Positions 22,624 through 34,622 of a DNA stretch of 64,000 bases are shown here, one piece after another. The stretch spans positions 897 through 64,896 of the forward strand of contig KV423981.1 of assembly GCA_001632435.1 (NCBI GenBank). Reading direction: 5' to 3'. Both the position numbers and the translations under genes were made by a program. The number at the start of each line of letters is the position of its first letter. Within the stretch, counting starts at the first letter, position 1. The notes beneath the pieces are model-generated. The model was not told where the DNA came from, did no database searches, and saw nothing but the letters and a program-made list of their open reading frames with translations. This DNA comes from Calocera cornea HHB12733. Its lineage: Eukaryota > Basidiomycota > Dacrymycetes > Dacrymycetales > Dacrymycetaceae.

Positions 22624-23376
22624 ATGGACGAGCGACCAGTCGAGTTTCGGTTTGAGGTATGCCTGTCAGCGGTGTCGTGTGATGTGGTGGTGCTCATTGT
22701 TCGCTTCGCACGGTTAGTACGCGACAACTGGTCGCGCCAAATGCCGTGGTATTTCGTGATTCCTGAATTGTCGTGAGGAAGCTCACAAGCTTTTGGCAGG
22801 ATCTGTGGCCACATGCAACAAGTCTTTGATAGCGAAAGGCATGCTGAGAGTCGGGGTCGACTTCGGGGTGGGAACCGCTTTTGGAGACTCGGATCAGCAT
22901 ACGATTTACTGGTACCATTGGTAGGGTTGAGCCGCTGAGTGGGTAACATGCATTACTAAGTGAGTCCAGGGATTGCATGTCGAAGAAGCGCCTCGTGCAA
23001 ATCTCCAAGCGTGGACCCGACAGCAGTGCAGGTTTTGCATGGTTGCGGTATGAACCTCTGTGTTTCACAGCTTGCATCGATCTGAACGTTGGATAGTCGC
23101 GAGGATCAAGACAAGATCAGGGCGGCGTTGGAGGCTGCAACGCGAAAGACTCCCCGGTCGAAGCCGGCAGCAGCACGGGCGTCCGCCTCAGGACCGCCCG
23201 CTCCACCCACAGGCACAGCGAGCACCTCGCGAAAGAGGAAAGCCGGGATTGTGACGGTATCGTCCGGGATGCCTAGCTCTGGAGTTGACGCTCCGAAGCA
23301 CGAACCGCCCAACAAGAAGGCTCGCACGAAGCAAGAAGTCGGTCCGAACGATGATATCGATCCGAGTCTGCTGTGA
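22624..23376 (+). CDS. stand-alone PARP-type zinc-finger protein
   Basis: Five exons (22624-22656, 22718-22745, 22800-22920, 22970-23047, 23097-23376) give 179 residues. It carries one PARP-type zinc finger: YATTGRAKC, CNKSLIAKGMLRVG, WYHWDC supply the C, C, H, C ligands. Such fingers recognise DNA nicks and ends in PARP1 and DNA ligase III. Then GFAWLRREDQDKIRAALEAA, a helical segment that in the neighbouring helicase reads GFGRLKTEDQQKVRAAL, and a disordered basic tail (SRKRKA, PNKKARTKQE), likely nuclear localisation. All four introns fall at the same codon positions and phases (0, 1, 2, 2) as introns 1-4 of the upstream helicase gene, so the two are related by duplication. No catalytic PARP domain is present. 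Confidence 0.8.
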
Positions 23377-23610
23377 TCTGTCATGCCGAAGACACCCACT
23401 TTGAAACACGCTTCTGCCAACACGCACCCACACTTCGACTGACATCGCAGCTGTATATTCAACGTGAACGTAGGGACATGACGCATATGCAGAGTGTGCA
23501 TGGACAGGAACTAGGAAAAGTAGTAGAGCGACATTACTGTGGTGGGTGGGTTATACTGGAATGAGTGTAGTTTCAGACCGAAGTCACTACTTTTGTTTTG
23601 TACGTGCAGC

Positions 23611-24920
23611 TCAGGACATCTCGACCATCTTCACGTCGAAGACGAGCGTAGAGTTGGCGGGGATGTCGCTCGTCGACTTGTTACCGTAAGCCTTCTGCGG
23701 GGGGATGGTGATCCTGCGCTCGCCACCCACGGCCATGCCGACCACACCCTCGTCCCAGCCCTTGATGACCTGGCCCTTGCCGAGCGTGAACTGGAACTAA
23801 ACCTGACGCTCAGGATCTATCGGGCACCAAGGACAGATGAAAGACATACCGGCTTGCCCTTGGTGTTCGAATCGAACACCTTGCCGTTGCTCTGCAGCTT
23901 CCCGATGTAGCGCATGCCTATCTTCTTGCCAGACTTCGCCTGGGGGCCAGAGCCAATCTTCATGTCCTGGATTTTGACACCGCCGGGGAGCTCGACGATC
24001 TTCTTGCCCTCCTTGCCCTCGGTTGCCTTGCCGTTCGTCTTCACCTCCGCAGCAGGGGCAGCCTTCGCCTCACCATCTTCGCCCTTGAGCTTCTTGTTCA
24101 GGCGCTTCTTCTCCGCCTTACTGAGCTTCTTTTCGGGCTCAGCAGCTTTGGCGGGCGAGGACTCCTCCTCCTCGCGCGCGCGCTTCTTGGAGGCGGGCTT
24201 GGCAGCCTCGGTGATCTCCTGGATCTTACTGCCATGAATGATCAGAACAGCTCAAAACTAGTGATTGCAGCACTCACGGCTCGCCCTCCATATCCTCATC
24301 CGTATCGTCGTCCTCATCCTGCTCGCCGTTGAGGATCGCATCCATCTCATCAGAGTCAACCTCCACATCAGAGGGGACATCCTCAAGGTCATAGTCATCA
24401 TCCATGTCGTCCATGTCGTCGCCACCAGGCATCTCCTGCTCGACGTAGTTGCCAGACAGGTAGACGGTGTTCTCGCCAGTGACCTCGAGCAGGACGGGCT
24501 CCTCCGAGGTCGTCAGCACGAGGTTGACATTCTGGTACTCGATCTGTATGCAACACCATGAGTTGCGTGTCGCTCAGAAGTAGAGTATTGCTCACCCGGT
24601 TGGGAACAAGCGAGCAGACGATGGTCTCCCTCAGCTCGCTGTTGTCCATCTCATCGTCGTCTTCTTCCTTCTCCTTCTCCTCGTCGTCCTCGTCGTCCTC
24701 GTCCTCATCATCCTCCGGGAAGGAGATGGTGTGGACCTTGAGGACGCTGCGCTTCTCGCCCTTGACCTCCTCGCCGAAGGTCACGCCGGTGAGGTGAATG
24801 TCGTACTCGGATACGAGATCATACTTCTTGCCAGGCTCGAGCGCGAGACCCCTGCACAAGATGAGCATTGACGCGCTCTATTGTGCACTGATCGACATAC
24901 CAAACACTAAGAGCAACCAT
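23611..24920 (-). CDS. FPR4: nucleolar FKBP-type peptidyl-prolyl isomerase, Fpr3/Fpr4-like
   Basis: Five exons (24920-24901, 24851-24596, 24543-24278, 24228-23850, 23796-23611) give 368 residues. Layout matches yeast Fpr3/Fpr4: an N-terminal nucleoplasmin-like domain ([28 protein letters not shown]), acidic tracts ([20 protein letters not shown] and a second Asp/Glu run), a Lys-rich linker ([17 protein letters not shown]), and a C-terminal FKBP domain ([66 protein letters not shown]). These proteins are histone chaperones and prolyl isomerases of chromatin and the nucleolus. The 20-base first exon is needed to complete the conserved VWGLAL motif. Divergent from ARPC4 across 251 bases. Confidence 0.9.
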
Positions 24921-25171
24921 GACTTTGAGTAAACAAGAAAAGTGACGAGGGGGGAAAGAGGTGAAGGTTGTAGGTCGCAAAGCTGCGTGTTACCCGAACG
25001 TCCCTTCACGCGTCCAATTTTTAGAAGGGCGCCTTCCGGAAGCAGTTGGCAAACGCACGCGTCGGGATTGCTCCCGTCACCGGGGCAGACACCGCATTGT
25101 GCGCAGGGCATAGGCGCAGGCGCATTCAGGTCGACAGACATCCCAGTGCATAGAACTATCGCATTGACAGA
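24921..25171. promoter_or_regulatory. divergent promoter, FPR4-like / ARPC4
   Basis: 251 bases between two start codons on opposite strands; both promoters must lie here. No clear TATA box. Confidence 0.45.
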
Positions 25172-25948
25172 ATGGTACGCATGAATCTTATCGATGAAGC
25201 ACAAAGTTTGAGCATCGTGCCAGGCCAATACACTGCGCCCCTACCTCGCAGCGGTGCGGTCAACCTTGACCGCGGCAATGACACTCGAGAACTTCGCCTC
25301 TCAGGTGCGCCATGCCGGAGCACTTCCCCGACTCCTCTTTCTAAATATCATGCCATTCAGGTTGTCGAGCGACACAACAAGCCTGAGGTAGAGGCTGCGT
25401 GCGTCCCCTCCTCCCGCTCCAGTATTGACCATATCCTGACAACCGCACAGAGAATCCATCGAAATGCTGCTCAACCCGCTCGTGATCTCGCGCAACGAGA
25501 ACGAGCGAGTCCTCATCGAGCCGTCCATCAACTCGATCCGCCTGTCGATCAAGATCAAGCAGGCGGACGACATCGAGCGGATCCTGTGCCACATGTTCAC
25601 CCGCTTCATGACCGCCCGCGCGGAGAGCTTCATCGTCCTGCGGCGAAAGCCTGTCAAGGTGCGTTGCTTGCGTGTGGTTTGTTGTTTGGGAGTGGGAAAG
25701 GGTTGACACCGTGCAGGGATACGACATCTCGTTCTTGGTGACCAATTTCCACTCGGAGACGATGCTGAAGCACAAGCTGGTGGACTTTATCATCCAGTTT
25801 ATGGAGGATGTGGACAAGGAGATCAGCGAGATGAAGCTGAGCCTGAATGCGCGCGCACGTATAGTCGCAGAGTCGTACTTGATTACAGTACGCCATTCCC
25901 GTATGAACCGCGACCGATGCTGACGAATGCCCGACTTAGTTCGGTTAG
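25172..25948 (+). CDS. ARPC4: Arp2/3 complex subunit 4 (p20)
   Basis: Six exons (25172-25174, 25224-25304, 25361-25398, 25451-25658, 25717-25887, 25940-25948) give 169 residues; ARPC4 is normally 168. The protein forms the core of the Arp2/3 actin-branching complex. Family sequence is continuous: [116 protein letters not shown]. The first coding exon is the ATG alone, and the last is nine bases (Phe-Gly-stop). The ATG-only exon rests on the GTACGC donor directly after it and on the match of MANTLRPYL to the animal N-terminus. Confidence 0.92.
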
Positions 25949-26257
25949 GAATATATACCATTGCTCGATGTACGGGCATCCTGTATCAGTAGCATGGAAT
26001 GCGAACGCAGCGAGGAGTCTTAACCCCTCGGCTGAAGCCAACTGGCATTGCGCATATAGTGGCATTTGCGTGAGGGAGTAACTCGGCAGTACTACTACAA
26101 ATGAGCTGCGGGCGTATGAAGCATCGTATGGGAAGCATCATTAGAGACATATATGGATGGTGGGATGGCTGGGTCATGAGTGGTCTGCTGGTGGGCACTT
26201 TGGCTGTCCTTCACATCGCGCATGGCACGCCTGTCCTCCATCGGGTGCGTGCAGGGG
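25949..26257. other. intergenic between convergent 3' ends
   Basis: 309 bases between ARPC4 and the PP2C gene, expected to hold both 3' untranslated regions. Nothing else seen. Confidence 0.4.
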
Positions 26258-27495
26258 TTATGAGTGTGCTGGGCGGAAGCGGACGACAAGGACGGAGATG
26301 TTGTCCGAGGAGAAGTTGTCGAGCGCATGCTGCTTCAGGATCTCACTAGCCTTCTGTGCATCCTTGATATTCTGCACAAGCTCAACAGCAGATTGGTCGT
26401 CCACCACATCCCACAACTATAGCTGCGAGTCAGCCAAAGAGATGAAGACCGTGGGTGAAGCTGCTTACGCCATCGCAAGCGATAATCATAAACTCGTCCT
26501 CGTCGCCCAGCTCAGTCTCAGTGGTATACGGCGAGCCCACAACAAATTCCTTCATAGCAGAGTCGCCCAGAGACCTCGTCACAGCCAGCACACCTATGCC
26601 ACCCATTAGCATTGGGATTGGCCTTAATCTGCAACGAAAAGTGCGCACCATTGACACGGTTGTTCATGACAAAGCCCCCGGCATCCGTGATCCGCTTGGC
26701 CTCCATATGGTCGCTCCCCTTATGATCGTACGTCAACCTAATGGCCTTGCCGTCCCTACACAGGACCGCGCGCGCATCTCCCGCATTTGCCGTGTACAGC
26801 ACGCGCCTGGTGCGCTTCGCGCTCCCCGGGTCGACGGTCTCCTGCTCTTCAGGCCCGTGCCTCGCCTTCTCCGCGAGCGCTGTGACAGCCTCGTTCACGC
26901 CACCATGCCCGTCCGCGAGCGCCTCGACGGCCTTGGAGGAGAGCGCTTGCCCGCCCTTCTTCGCGTCCTCGATGCGCAAGAACGTCGTCACGGCCGTGCA
27001 GCCCGAGTGAGTCTCGCCGGACTCGGACATACGCGACAGCTCCTTGTCGACATTGTGGAACGTCTCGTTGAGCAGGTCGGGGACGGGCGAGTCCGGGTGC
27101 TTGGCGAGCGAGTCGAGCAACAGTTCATGGAAGTGCGCGCCGCACCACTCGGCCGCGTGCTTCCCCGCGTGCCCGTCGAAGATGGCGAAGTACCCCTGGC
27201 CGCGCACGCCGGCAAAATCGACGATGAACGAGTGCGAGTCCTCCATCGTCCGCCGCTGGCCACGGTCCTCGCTCACGCCCACCTGGAACGGGTACTCCTG
27301 GTCTGAGGTTGCCGGGAGCTGGTTGAGCATCTATTGATCGATGAATCAATCGATGAGCGCGCTGGTTTCTAAATAGGCGCCTGCGAAACATACCCCATGT
27401 GTGAAGGGTCCATCCGCCACGGTGATCGTCTTTGACCGCGCGTTCGAGTTCTCGTCGAGGAAGTGCGGCCGCTGCTGCTCGTGCTGCTCGGACAT
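26258..27495 (-). CDS. PP2C-type Ser/Thr protein phosphatase
   Basis: Four exons (27495-27394, 27330-26649, 26593-26469, 26416-26258) give 355 residues. PP2C (PPM) enzymes are Mg/Mn-dependent phosphatases that often reset stress MAP-kinase pathways. The core motifs are in order: [109 protein letters not shown] and [12 protein letters not shown]. The metal-binding aspartates (EDSH, FDGH, CDGLWD, SSDN) are all present. An insert of about 40 residues ([17 protein letters not shown]...) interrupts the middle of the domain. The N-terminal 34 residues are polar and Gln-rich. Closest in size to yeast Ptc1-type enzymes. Confidence 0.92.
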
Positions 27496-27603
27496 GCTGT
27501 TGATCTCGTGGATGTTGAGTTTACACGGTCTGCGCTGGCGGGGTGAGCGCGCAAGGCAGGTATATGCACGCGAAAAGTGACGCACCTGGGCTTGTTCAGA
27601 TCC

Positions 27604-27878
27604 TTGCTGCTGCTGCTGCTTGTGGGAGAGGGGTGCCCGTCGTCGTCGTCGTGGGTATGATGGAAACGTCGGCTCCTGTGGCTGGCTGGGGAAGGCGAGC
27701 GACGGAGTCTTTCATCAGGGAGGACGATCATTGGCCAGAGGGGGGTTCAGAAGAGCAAGACGCACAGAAGAGGTTAGAGAGGGGGCTGCGGTGGGTTGAC
27801 GCTGTGGACGCGTGCTTGGGCTCGTCGTGCGAGTGCGAGTGCGCGTGGTGGTGGTGGTGATGATGATGATGGTGGTGC
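27604..27878. repeat. triplet microsatellites upstream of PP2C
   Basis: Short triplet runs: CTG at about 27605-27621, GTC at about 27639-27653, and GGT/GAT at about 27845-27878. They lie in the presumed promoter or leader of the PP2C gene. Confidence 0.55.
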
Positions 27879-30800
27879 GGGTTGTGCTTTGTGGAAGGCT
27901 CTTGGTCGCGCGATGGCATATGACTGTGGGGACGAGAAGCAGGAGAGGGAGGGAACAGGCGGGCGACGAGTTGAGCCCTAGCTAGCCGAGGTGGCAGTCT
28001 TGTGCTCCCCTCGGTTGTCTTTAGCTGCCTGCGCCGTCTCCCCGGAAGATCGGAGTCTGCTCAGCCGGGAATGGGGGTGAGGTGTGAGGTGTGTGAGGAG
28101 CGCCTGGTGCACTCCCGCACCGCGCAGGGCTGGGCGATGAGCGCATCGCCCCCCTGTGTGCGTCTCCTCTGCTCCCGTGACTCGTGGGTGGCGCGCACAA
28201 TCCCCTACTGGCCCCAGCATGCATACGTCATCAACCCCAGCAACCCCAGCAACAGCCGGGCCTCGACCCTGCCGTCCGTCCGCACTCAACTCGATCTTTG
28301 GCGCCCGTCCTTCCAGTGGAGCACAGTAGAATGCACAACATAATCGTCCGATAACGAAAGGGGGCATGTTGAACCCCGCTTCATTACATGCGATCGTCCC
28401 TGCAGACACAGGAGCAAAAGTCGCACGCGCTCTTCCGATCCGGAAACTCAGGGACCTCTCGCCGGAGGATCGCCGTTTCGTCCTGGGCGCAAAGTCGCGA
28501 GGGACTGCTTCCGACATTTCCCCTGACGGTGCCAGCGTGGCACTTCTCGCATTTGGCATCCTGCGAAACCGCTTCTCTCGTCGCTTCTTGCTTGCAGCGT
28601 TAACGTGCTTCCTATTGTCCCTATGGCGGTGGCTCAATTCCTACAAGCTGTGCCTGCAGGCTATCCCGCGCAGAGAATGGATGCTGCGACAACGATAACG
28701 GAAACTCTCACCTCGCACAACCAATCCCCGGCGCGTCCAATACACTCCCAACAATCTCCCGCCAGCCCTCACTAGGAACTGGGAATCGGAAATTGGCTAT
28801 CTCCAGCGGATCAGAACCGACCGATCGATTTGATACCCACCAAGCAAGAGAGGCGCTGTCCGACGTCCAGTCCCCGGGAGTTTCGAGGCGTGGCTAGAGA
28901 GGGCGGTGCCTTGCGGTGCCTCTACCTCGCCCCCCCACCCCTCCCCTGCGTACGCTCTCACGTGAGCTCACCGGCTCGTGTGCCACGTTCCGCTCGCGTG
29001 GCCCTCGCCTACCTGCCCAGGGCGGTTGCGCTCGCGCCCCCGTGCTGATCCCCGCGGGCCGAGCGAGAACCCCGTCCTGGCGCTACGCGCAGCCGACCCC
29101 CGCACCCGACGCGCACATGGCAAAAACGTGCGGGACAGGGTTCGCCCGGGGCCCGATTAGGAAATTGTTGCAACTACGCCTGCTGCCTGCTGTGTTCTAT
29201 GACTTGCTGCATGCGCCCGGCGGCGAGTACAGGTGCTACTAGGTGCTAGGTTGCTGTCCGGGCGCCCTTTGACACTGCAGGGCAGGTCGCACACCGCCGT
29301 TAGGCAGTTGTCCGGTTGTGTCAAGTCGCCTCCCATGACTGGACGCATACCAGTTCTGAACAGAACGCAGGACGGCTACCTACCACTGTCCGCACGGAGA
29401 ACAGTGAGTCTTCGCCGCATACTGCCGCTAGCTCCGGCGACTCCTGAGCTTTACGTTGATCTCCAGGGCAGAACGGCGAGCCTCCCCACGCTGTGCCTCT
29501 CGACGAGCACGCGCTACTCCCCCATCCGCGAGATCCTGCTAGTCACCACGCGCGCGCCTGGGCTCCGGCTCCCCTGGCAACTCCCATGTGCACAACTGAG
29601 ACTGCGCCTAGCACCGGACAGACCGCTCTTCCCGAAACATGTCTTGTGGGGGATGACGGGCGCGCTAGTGCCGAGTCACGTTCTGCCACGTTTTGTTCGC
29701 TTGCCGTCGCGCCTCTCGAGGAAGGCACTGTTGCTATTCGCAAAAGGAAGAAGAAGCGAGAGCCGAGACAACGATATTGGTGCGAGTTGGCGAGATGGGA
29801 CTAGCGTTGACAGGACACCCAAGGCACGCGGTACGGCAACCGTTCCCAGTCTAGCACTATCTTTGCATACGCTTGGCTGATGGACTGATTGCAATCCCCG
29901 TAGGAAAAGCGGTGAGGACGACGCGGGTGACTCCTCCATGCACAGACTTCCAGAATTCTAGTGAGCACGGAAGATGAGCGATCGATCTCGCCGTCAACAG
30001 GTTGTGTTTGAGTGCGTGAAGACCAGTGATATCTTGCTGAGGCTCGCTAGTTCCACAGCCATCTTGACGGCTCCCTTACCCGAGTTGTTGGGAAACTGTA
30101 CTGTATGAAATCATCATTGAATGTTTACAATGCCGGCATCGGAACTGCATGCTAGCGCAGACAATGGAACAACTAGCGCCTATGATCATGATAGGTCGCG
30201 TGCCAAATTGCCAACACAAAACGATTCGGGCCCCTGGGGTTCCGTAACCCGAACTCTCCTGGTAAACTTGCAACGATAGTAGACCGTCTAGCGTCCGGTA
30301 CCCGTGCTAGGTCATGGCCATGGAAGCACGCCATTCAATGCCTTGGGATCACCGGGTGGTACTGTGCCGGGTGTGATAGGCACAGTAGAGCTGTGAGAGC
30401 CATGATAAAGCGGGAGCTACAAGCAGAACGCAACAGACACAAGAGAGCATGTGGACCTTCATTCGTAACGCACGTGGCACCAACAGCTATGTGGCAGCGC
30501 AATACCATTGAAACGAAACCACCATACAACGGGATGCCGCAGCCCTGTGAGTTCCGCTATTGACGCCAATGGTATCCGAAGTCAAGACGGTTGACATGTA
30601 CGCCCTAGCGTGGAGTGAACGGGGTATTGTGGTAATGTGGGCAAAGCCGCTATTCTCCGACTTTCTAGCGTCATGAAGGCCTCGGGGCCAGTGTATTGCG
30701 CATTCTCCATCTGCGGAAATTCGCATACCTACTCAGGGTTGGTGCAGTCTACCTATGCGAATCTCGCTGGAGGGGTCCCGGTGAACCCATTGGAGTGCCT

Positions 30801-32362
30801 CTCACAGACGCTACCTCGCCGCCCGCGTTGATGGTTATCTCCGACATTGGGACAGCGAATTTGCCCCTATGTCTACTTCTGCTCCGGATTAGAAGGACAG
30901 GCGTCAACACGGAAGTGGTACTGTGCCTTCTCCATCAAGGGATTTCCCGTTCCCAGACGGTTCAAGATCGGCGGCTTGCAGCCCGGGCCTTCGTAGGCTC
31001 GGTGGCACGCGTCACTTCCGTGATAGGACCACAGCTTCGCAGGAGCTCCACGGACAAAACTAATCCATCCAGCAGCATTATACAGGAATTATTCCATACC
31101 CGGAGGACCCGCCGCGACGTTTGTGGCAATTGGGCAGAGTTCGCACCGGAGGTCGCCGAGAGAGCGATCTGAAATGCTCCGTCTGAGGTCACCGTACTCC
31201 AGCTCTTGTTTCTTCTGTCACAGTCGACCACCTCAAAGAAATAGAGTTGCCTCTGCTGGGAAACCTAGAATAACACATATACACTCACGCATCCAGCCCG
31301 TTCAGCTTGCATCGAAGTAAATGTGACTGAAGCGGATGTATTGGAGTCTGTGTGACAATTAGAGGGGCCACTCAGAACCGACACGCAATTTGCCACCTAT
31401 TGAAATCTCACTTCAGCAAAGTCTGAAGAAGGAAACAATAGCACGGAGACCCGGATCCGTGCGACGGAGCGCCCTAAGCCTTTTGGAGATGCGGAGAAGA
31501 TGGAAGTAATTGATGATATCGCACGGATCCGCGGCCTGATTACGATAGGGATCTTCACTGCCACCACTCATGTCGATTCGGCCCAGGCGGACACCACTCG
31601 ATGCACCGCTGTTGTCCATCTGACGCGAAATCGGAAGCCTGCTCGTTAGCTCGTCTGCACTGGTCTCTTGTCTCGTGGAGCAACATACGACCTGCGGCGG
31701 CACCAACAATTCTGTCCTGATCCAGGAGCCCGGTGGGCGTCATTCTTGCTATGTGCGGAAATCAACGCTAGCGCGCACTTGGATTCTCTATCGATGTTCT
31801 CAGGACACGCGGCTTTCCGTGCTCTGCTCATGGTCTCTCAGGAAGACTGATAATCGGGCTTGATGGTTGCGTGGCTGGGACTGCGGACCACTACCAGAAT
31901 CTCAATTAGGGTGTCTGTGTCATACTCATTCATCAATCTTTTCATTTCCTCTGCAATAACGGAGACGCTAGCCGACGGCAGCACTACGTCCCGGTCCCGT
32001 CAGTGATACACACGGAGCGGGTCTCGTGAGCTAATCCTATCGGCGGACGTACGCGCCAGACTTCCGAGCGCTTCTGGACGTCGAGCACCTGTCGTACCTC
32101 GGTTCAGGGGCTGTTCTGCATCAGAGCCTGGCCTTTCGGGTTTCGCTGTGCTCTTGTTGTTACCCTTTCAGAACTCACCACGGACTTTGTGCCCCCTACC
32201 CGGATCCGGCGCAATGCATTTAAGAGCAGTGGAAGAGCTCGTTCCCGAACTTCAGACATACACGCCCGAACTCCTCAGCACTCCGTCGCCGCCGTTCTCC
32301 CCTCTGCCTGAGCCCGTCAATCTGCCTGTGATTTTCAAGCTGCTCAACGCTCTCCTCGCAAA
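27879..32362. other. 4.5-kb stretch without a supported gene
   Basis: No gene is supported between the PP2C upstream region and the cyclophilin. The longest frames (28366-28698, 29233-29880, 30696-31172) show no domain, no splice-supported continuation and ordinary composition for chance frames in GC-rich DNA. An in-frame segment at 32211-32362 (MHLRAVEELVPELQ...) could be an upstream exon of the cyclophilin. The rest may be decayed transposon or lineage-specific sequence. Confidence 0.4.
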
Positions 32363-33127
32363 ATGGTATTGTCAGTTATCCGACGTCAGTTCTTCAGGAT
32401 TTGGAAGCTCAAACGTAATTTTCTGAACAGACACGCATTCGTGAGTGACACTGGCACGGTCCGCCGTCTACCCTCTGAGCCACGGTCCTCAGTTCGACAT
32501 CTCCATCGATGGCACGCCCGTCGGCCGGATCACGATCTCCCTGCGCGACGATGTAGTTCCACAAACTGCTCAAAACTTTGCGCAGCTCTGTATGGCGCCG
32601 CCCGGAGTGGGATACCGCGGAACTGTCTTCCAGACAATCGTTCCCGGTGTCAGTACCCGCATATATGCGCCCTATTTCCACTGATTTCCGCCGTAGTGGG
32701 CCGCCCGTGGTGGAGATACGAACGGCCGGGGTGGTCGAAGCATCTGGGGAAGCGACTTCGCGGACGAGAACTTCAACCTTCCTTATTTGGGTCGGGGTGT
32801 TGTGAGTCACGTTTCCACATTGCGGGAGCGCATCGGTTTGATTCAGGGCTCCGATAGCTGGCGATGAATAATCCGGGTCCAAATCGGAATGGAAGCCAGG
32901 TGAGCTGAGCGTTTCCGGGCGCGGATGACTCGCTATACTCACGCGATGACTAGTTCTTCATCACGCTTTCTAATGATGCCGGGCAGCTGGCGCACCTCCA
33001 GGGCCGCCATGTCGCCTTCGGAAGCGTGCAGTCCGGCTGGGAAGTCCTGGATGCGATTGAGCAGTGCGGGTCTGCCTCTGGCACCCCTGGCCACTCCGTG
33101 ATGATATACAACTGTGGCATGCTGTAA
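32363..33127 (+). CDS. divergent cyclophilin-like protein, probably catalytically dead
   Basis: Exons 32363-32440, 32493-32648, 32697-32801, 32858-32899 and 32954-33127 give 184 residues. The cyclophilin fold is clear: FDISIDGTPVGRITISLRDD, TAQNFAQLC, GVGYRGTVF, GGRSIWGSDFADENF, MNNPGPNRNGSQFFITLS, GRHVAFGSV, MIYNCGML. But residues that matter in human CypA are changed: the FHR motif (Arg55) reads FQT, Gln63 of QGGD is Arg, and Trp121 is His. So prolyl-isomerase activity and cyclosporin binding are doubtful. Introns are well formed except the second, with a GTCAGT donor chosen to hold frame. The start is uncertain: an in-frame extension back to 32211 through a 32-nt intron is possible. It sits beside transposon relics. 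Confidence 0.7.
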
Positions 33128-34184
33128 GGGGGGACCCTTATCTGTGGCAGTATGCTGGCGTACCACTGTTCTCTGTCGATACCTCATTTGCTATACCCTC
33201 AGTTTTAAGTAATCTTCTCCTATGTTTGCCGACTTTGGGCCGGAGCCGAAGCTACTTTCCTGGAGATTCCATATCATTCTAAATAGTAATTATCAGCGTT
33301 TGCGTTTACTTGATTGCTTCAACCCCTTTGAGCTCCTTTGATACCTGAAAGGGGCATTTCAAGTAAATTATATAGCTACCCCTATGAACCCCCTCAAATG
33401 TGGGCGCCAAAGGAAGACAGCTTCTGAAACAATGCACTCCCCTGTTTGGACTTCAAAGAACTCAGGTTATTGGAAGCCATTGCCGATCAGACTTCTGTGC
33501 CCCTGTCAACAACTGAATTGTCAATCTTTGAGGAGCTATATGCACCACTTGCTGACTTGGTGAGAGGGTTGAGGACCAAGGGTCGTATGAGCTGCATGGG
33601 GAGAGTGTTTCAGGAAGGATGTCAGTGTTGTTAAGGTATACTGACGGCGAGGGCGCCAGTGCCATGTTCGATAGCATTGTCATCCTTGGCCGAACGTGAC
33701 CATATTGTCTTAATGTACTGAATGCAGTTCGTGCTCTAATGCTGCAGTTACTCCTCAGGGATTAGGACCCAATGGCGTCCTTGGGCAGCAAGTTTCAAGG
33801 AGCTCCACAGTGCTATCCTACACTAACGACAATCACTTCAGTGCCACATCTGTGCTTTAGCCAAATGTTACCATGATGAAGGGCCAAAATCTCGCACAGG
33901 ATCGCTTAACGCTGCAGGGAGTATTCAAGGTTCAAGGTCAAGGCATGATCCTGGCTGTCTTGCCTTGTCAGAAGGCATTGCGCGTCAGGCGGTGGCCTTT
34001 ATGGCTGGCGTCAAAGTGGCCTTGGTCGCTGCGAATATCTATGAGGCGTATCGGAAATAAGACCCATTCTCTGAAGTGACCAACTTTAAAGTGTACATTC
34101 AAGGAGTCTTACATCGCCCACCGGCGTTTGTCACGTCAATGTGAGCGTTGCCACTGACAAGTGCCGATGCGGCACCACAGGCGT

Positions 34185-34325
34185 GGCTGTACGGAAGCCT
34201 TTCGCGGACAGCTTCGCCTCAGCCAATCAGCGGGCCAGAAAGGCTTGGTAAGCGCTTGGACCCCAGGGTGCCTCGCGCGACGCGGACCTTCCACTGCCCT
34301 AGGGGCAGGGAAATGGAAGCAAAAG
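34185..34325 (+). repeat. dispersed repeat, copy A of an inverted pair
   Basis: A 25-base block at 34190-34214 is exactly the reverse complement of 35829-35853. A second shared block, AAATGGAAG(C/T)AAAA, follows at 34311 and again (reversed) at 35750-35763. Two blocks in the same order suggest two copies of one short element, perhaps SINE-like or a terminal inverted repeat. Confidence 0.6.
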
Positions 34326-34622
34326 GGATAGTAATAATTCACACACTTAATCTGTATCGCATGCAGCACTTTGTGCAGAGTTGTCACTTCAATTGAGGGA
34401 TTCAGATGTCAATACTTATAAAAGCTATATAGACTAACTATCAAAATATATAGCCAAAAAAATGGAATAAAATTACACAATTGAATGCTGTGAGCGTCAG
34501 AGTGACCCTGGGTCTGTGTCAGGGGACACCCCATTTTGCCATGTGCAATTGATCAAGATACTGAGGCAAGGGAGACCACTAACCCTCCGGACCCCAAGGC
34601 AGGAATTGCCATGGATGAGTGG

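Noticed and set aside
26455..27306. 283-residue frame antisense to the PP2C gene
   Set aside because: Shadow of the GC-rich PP2C exon; contains no recognisable motif.
28366..29880. Frames of 110 and 215 residues
   Set aside because: No domain, no plausible introns, and composition expected from chance frames in GC-rich DNA.
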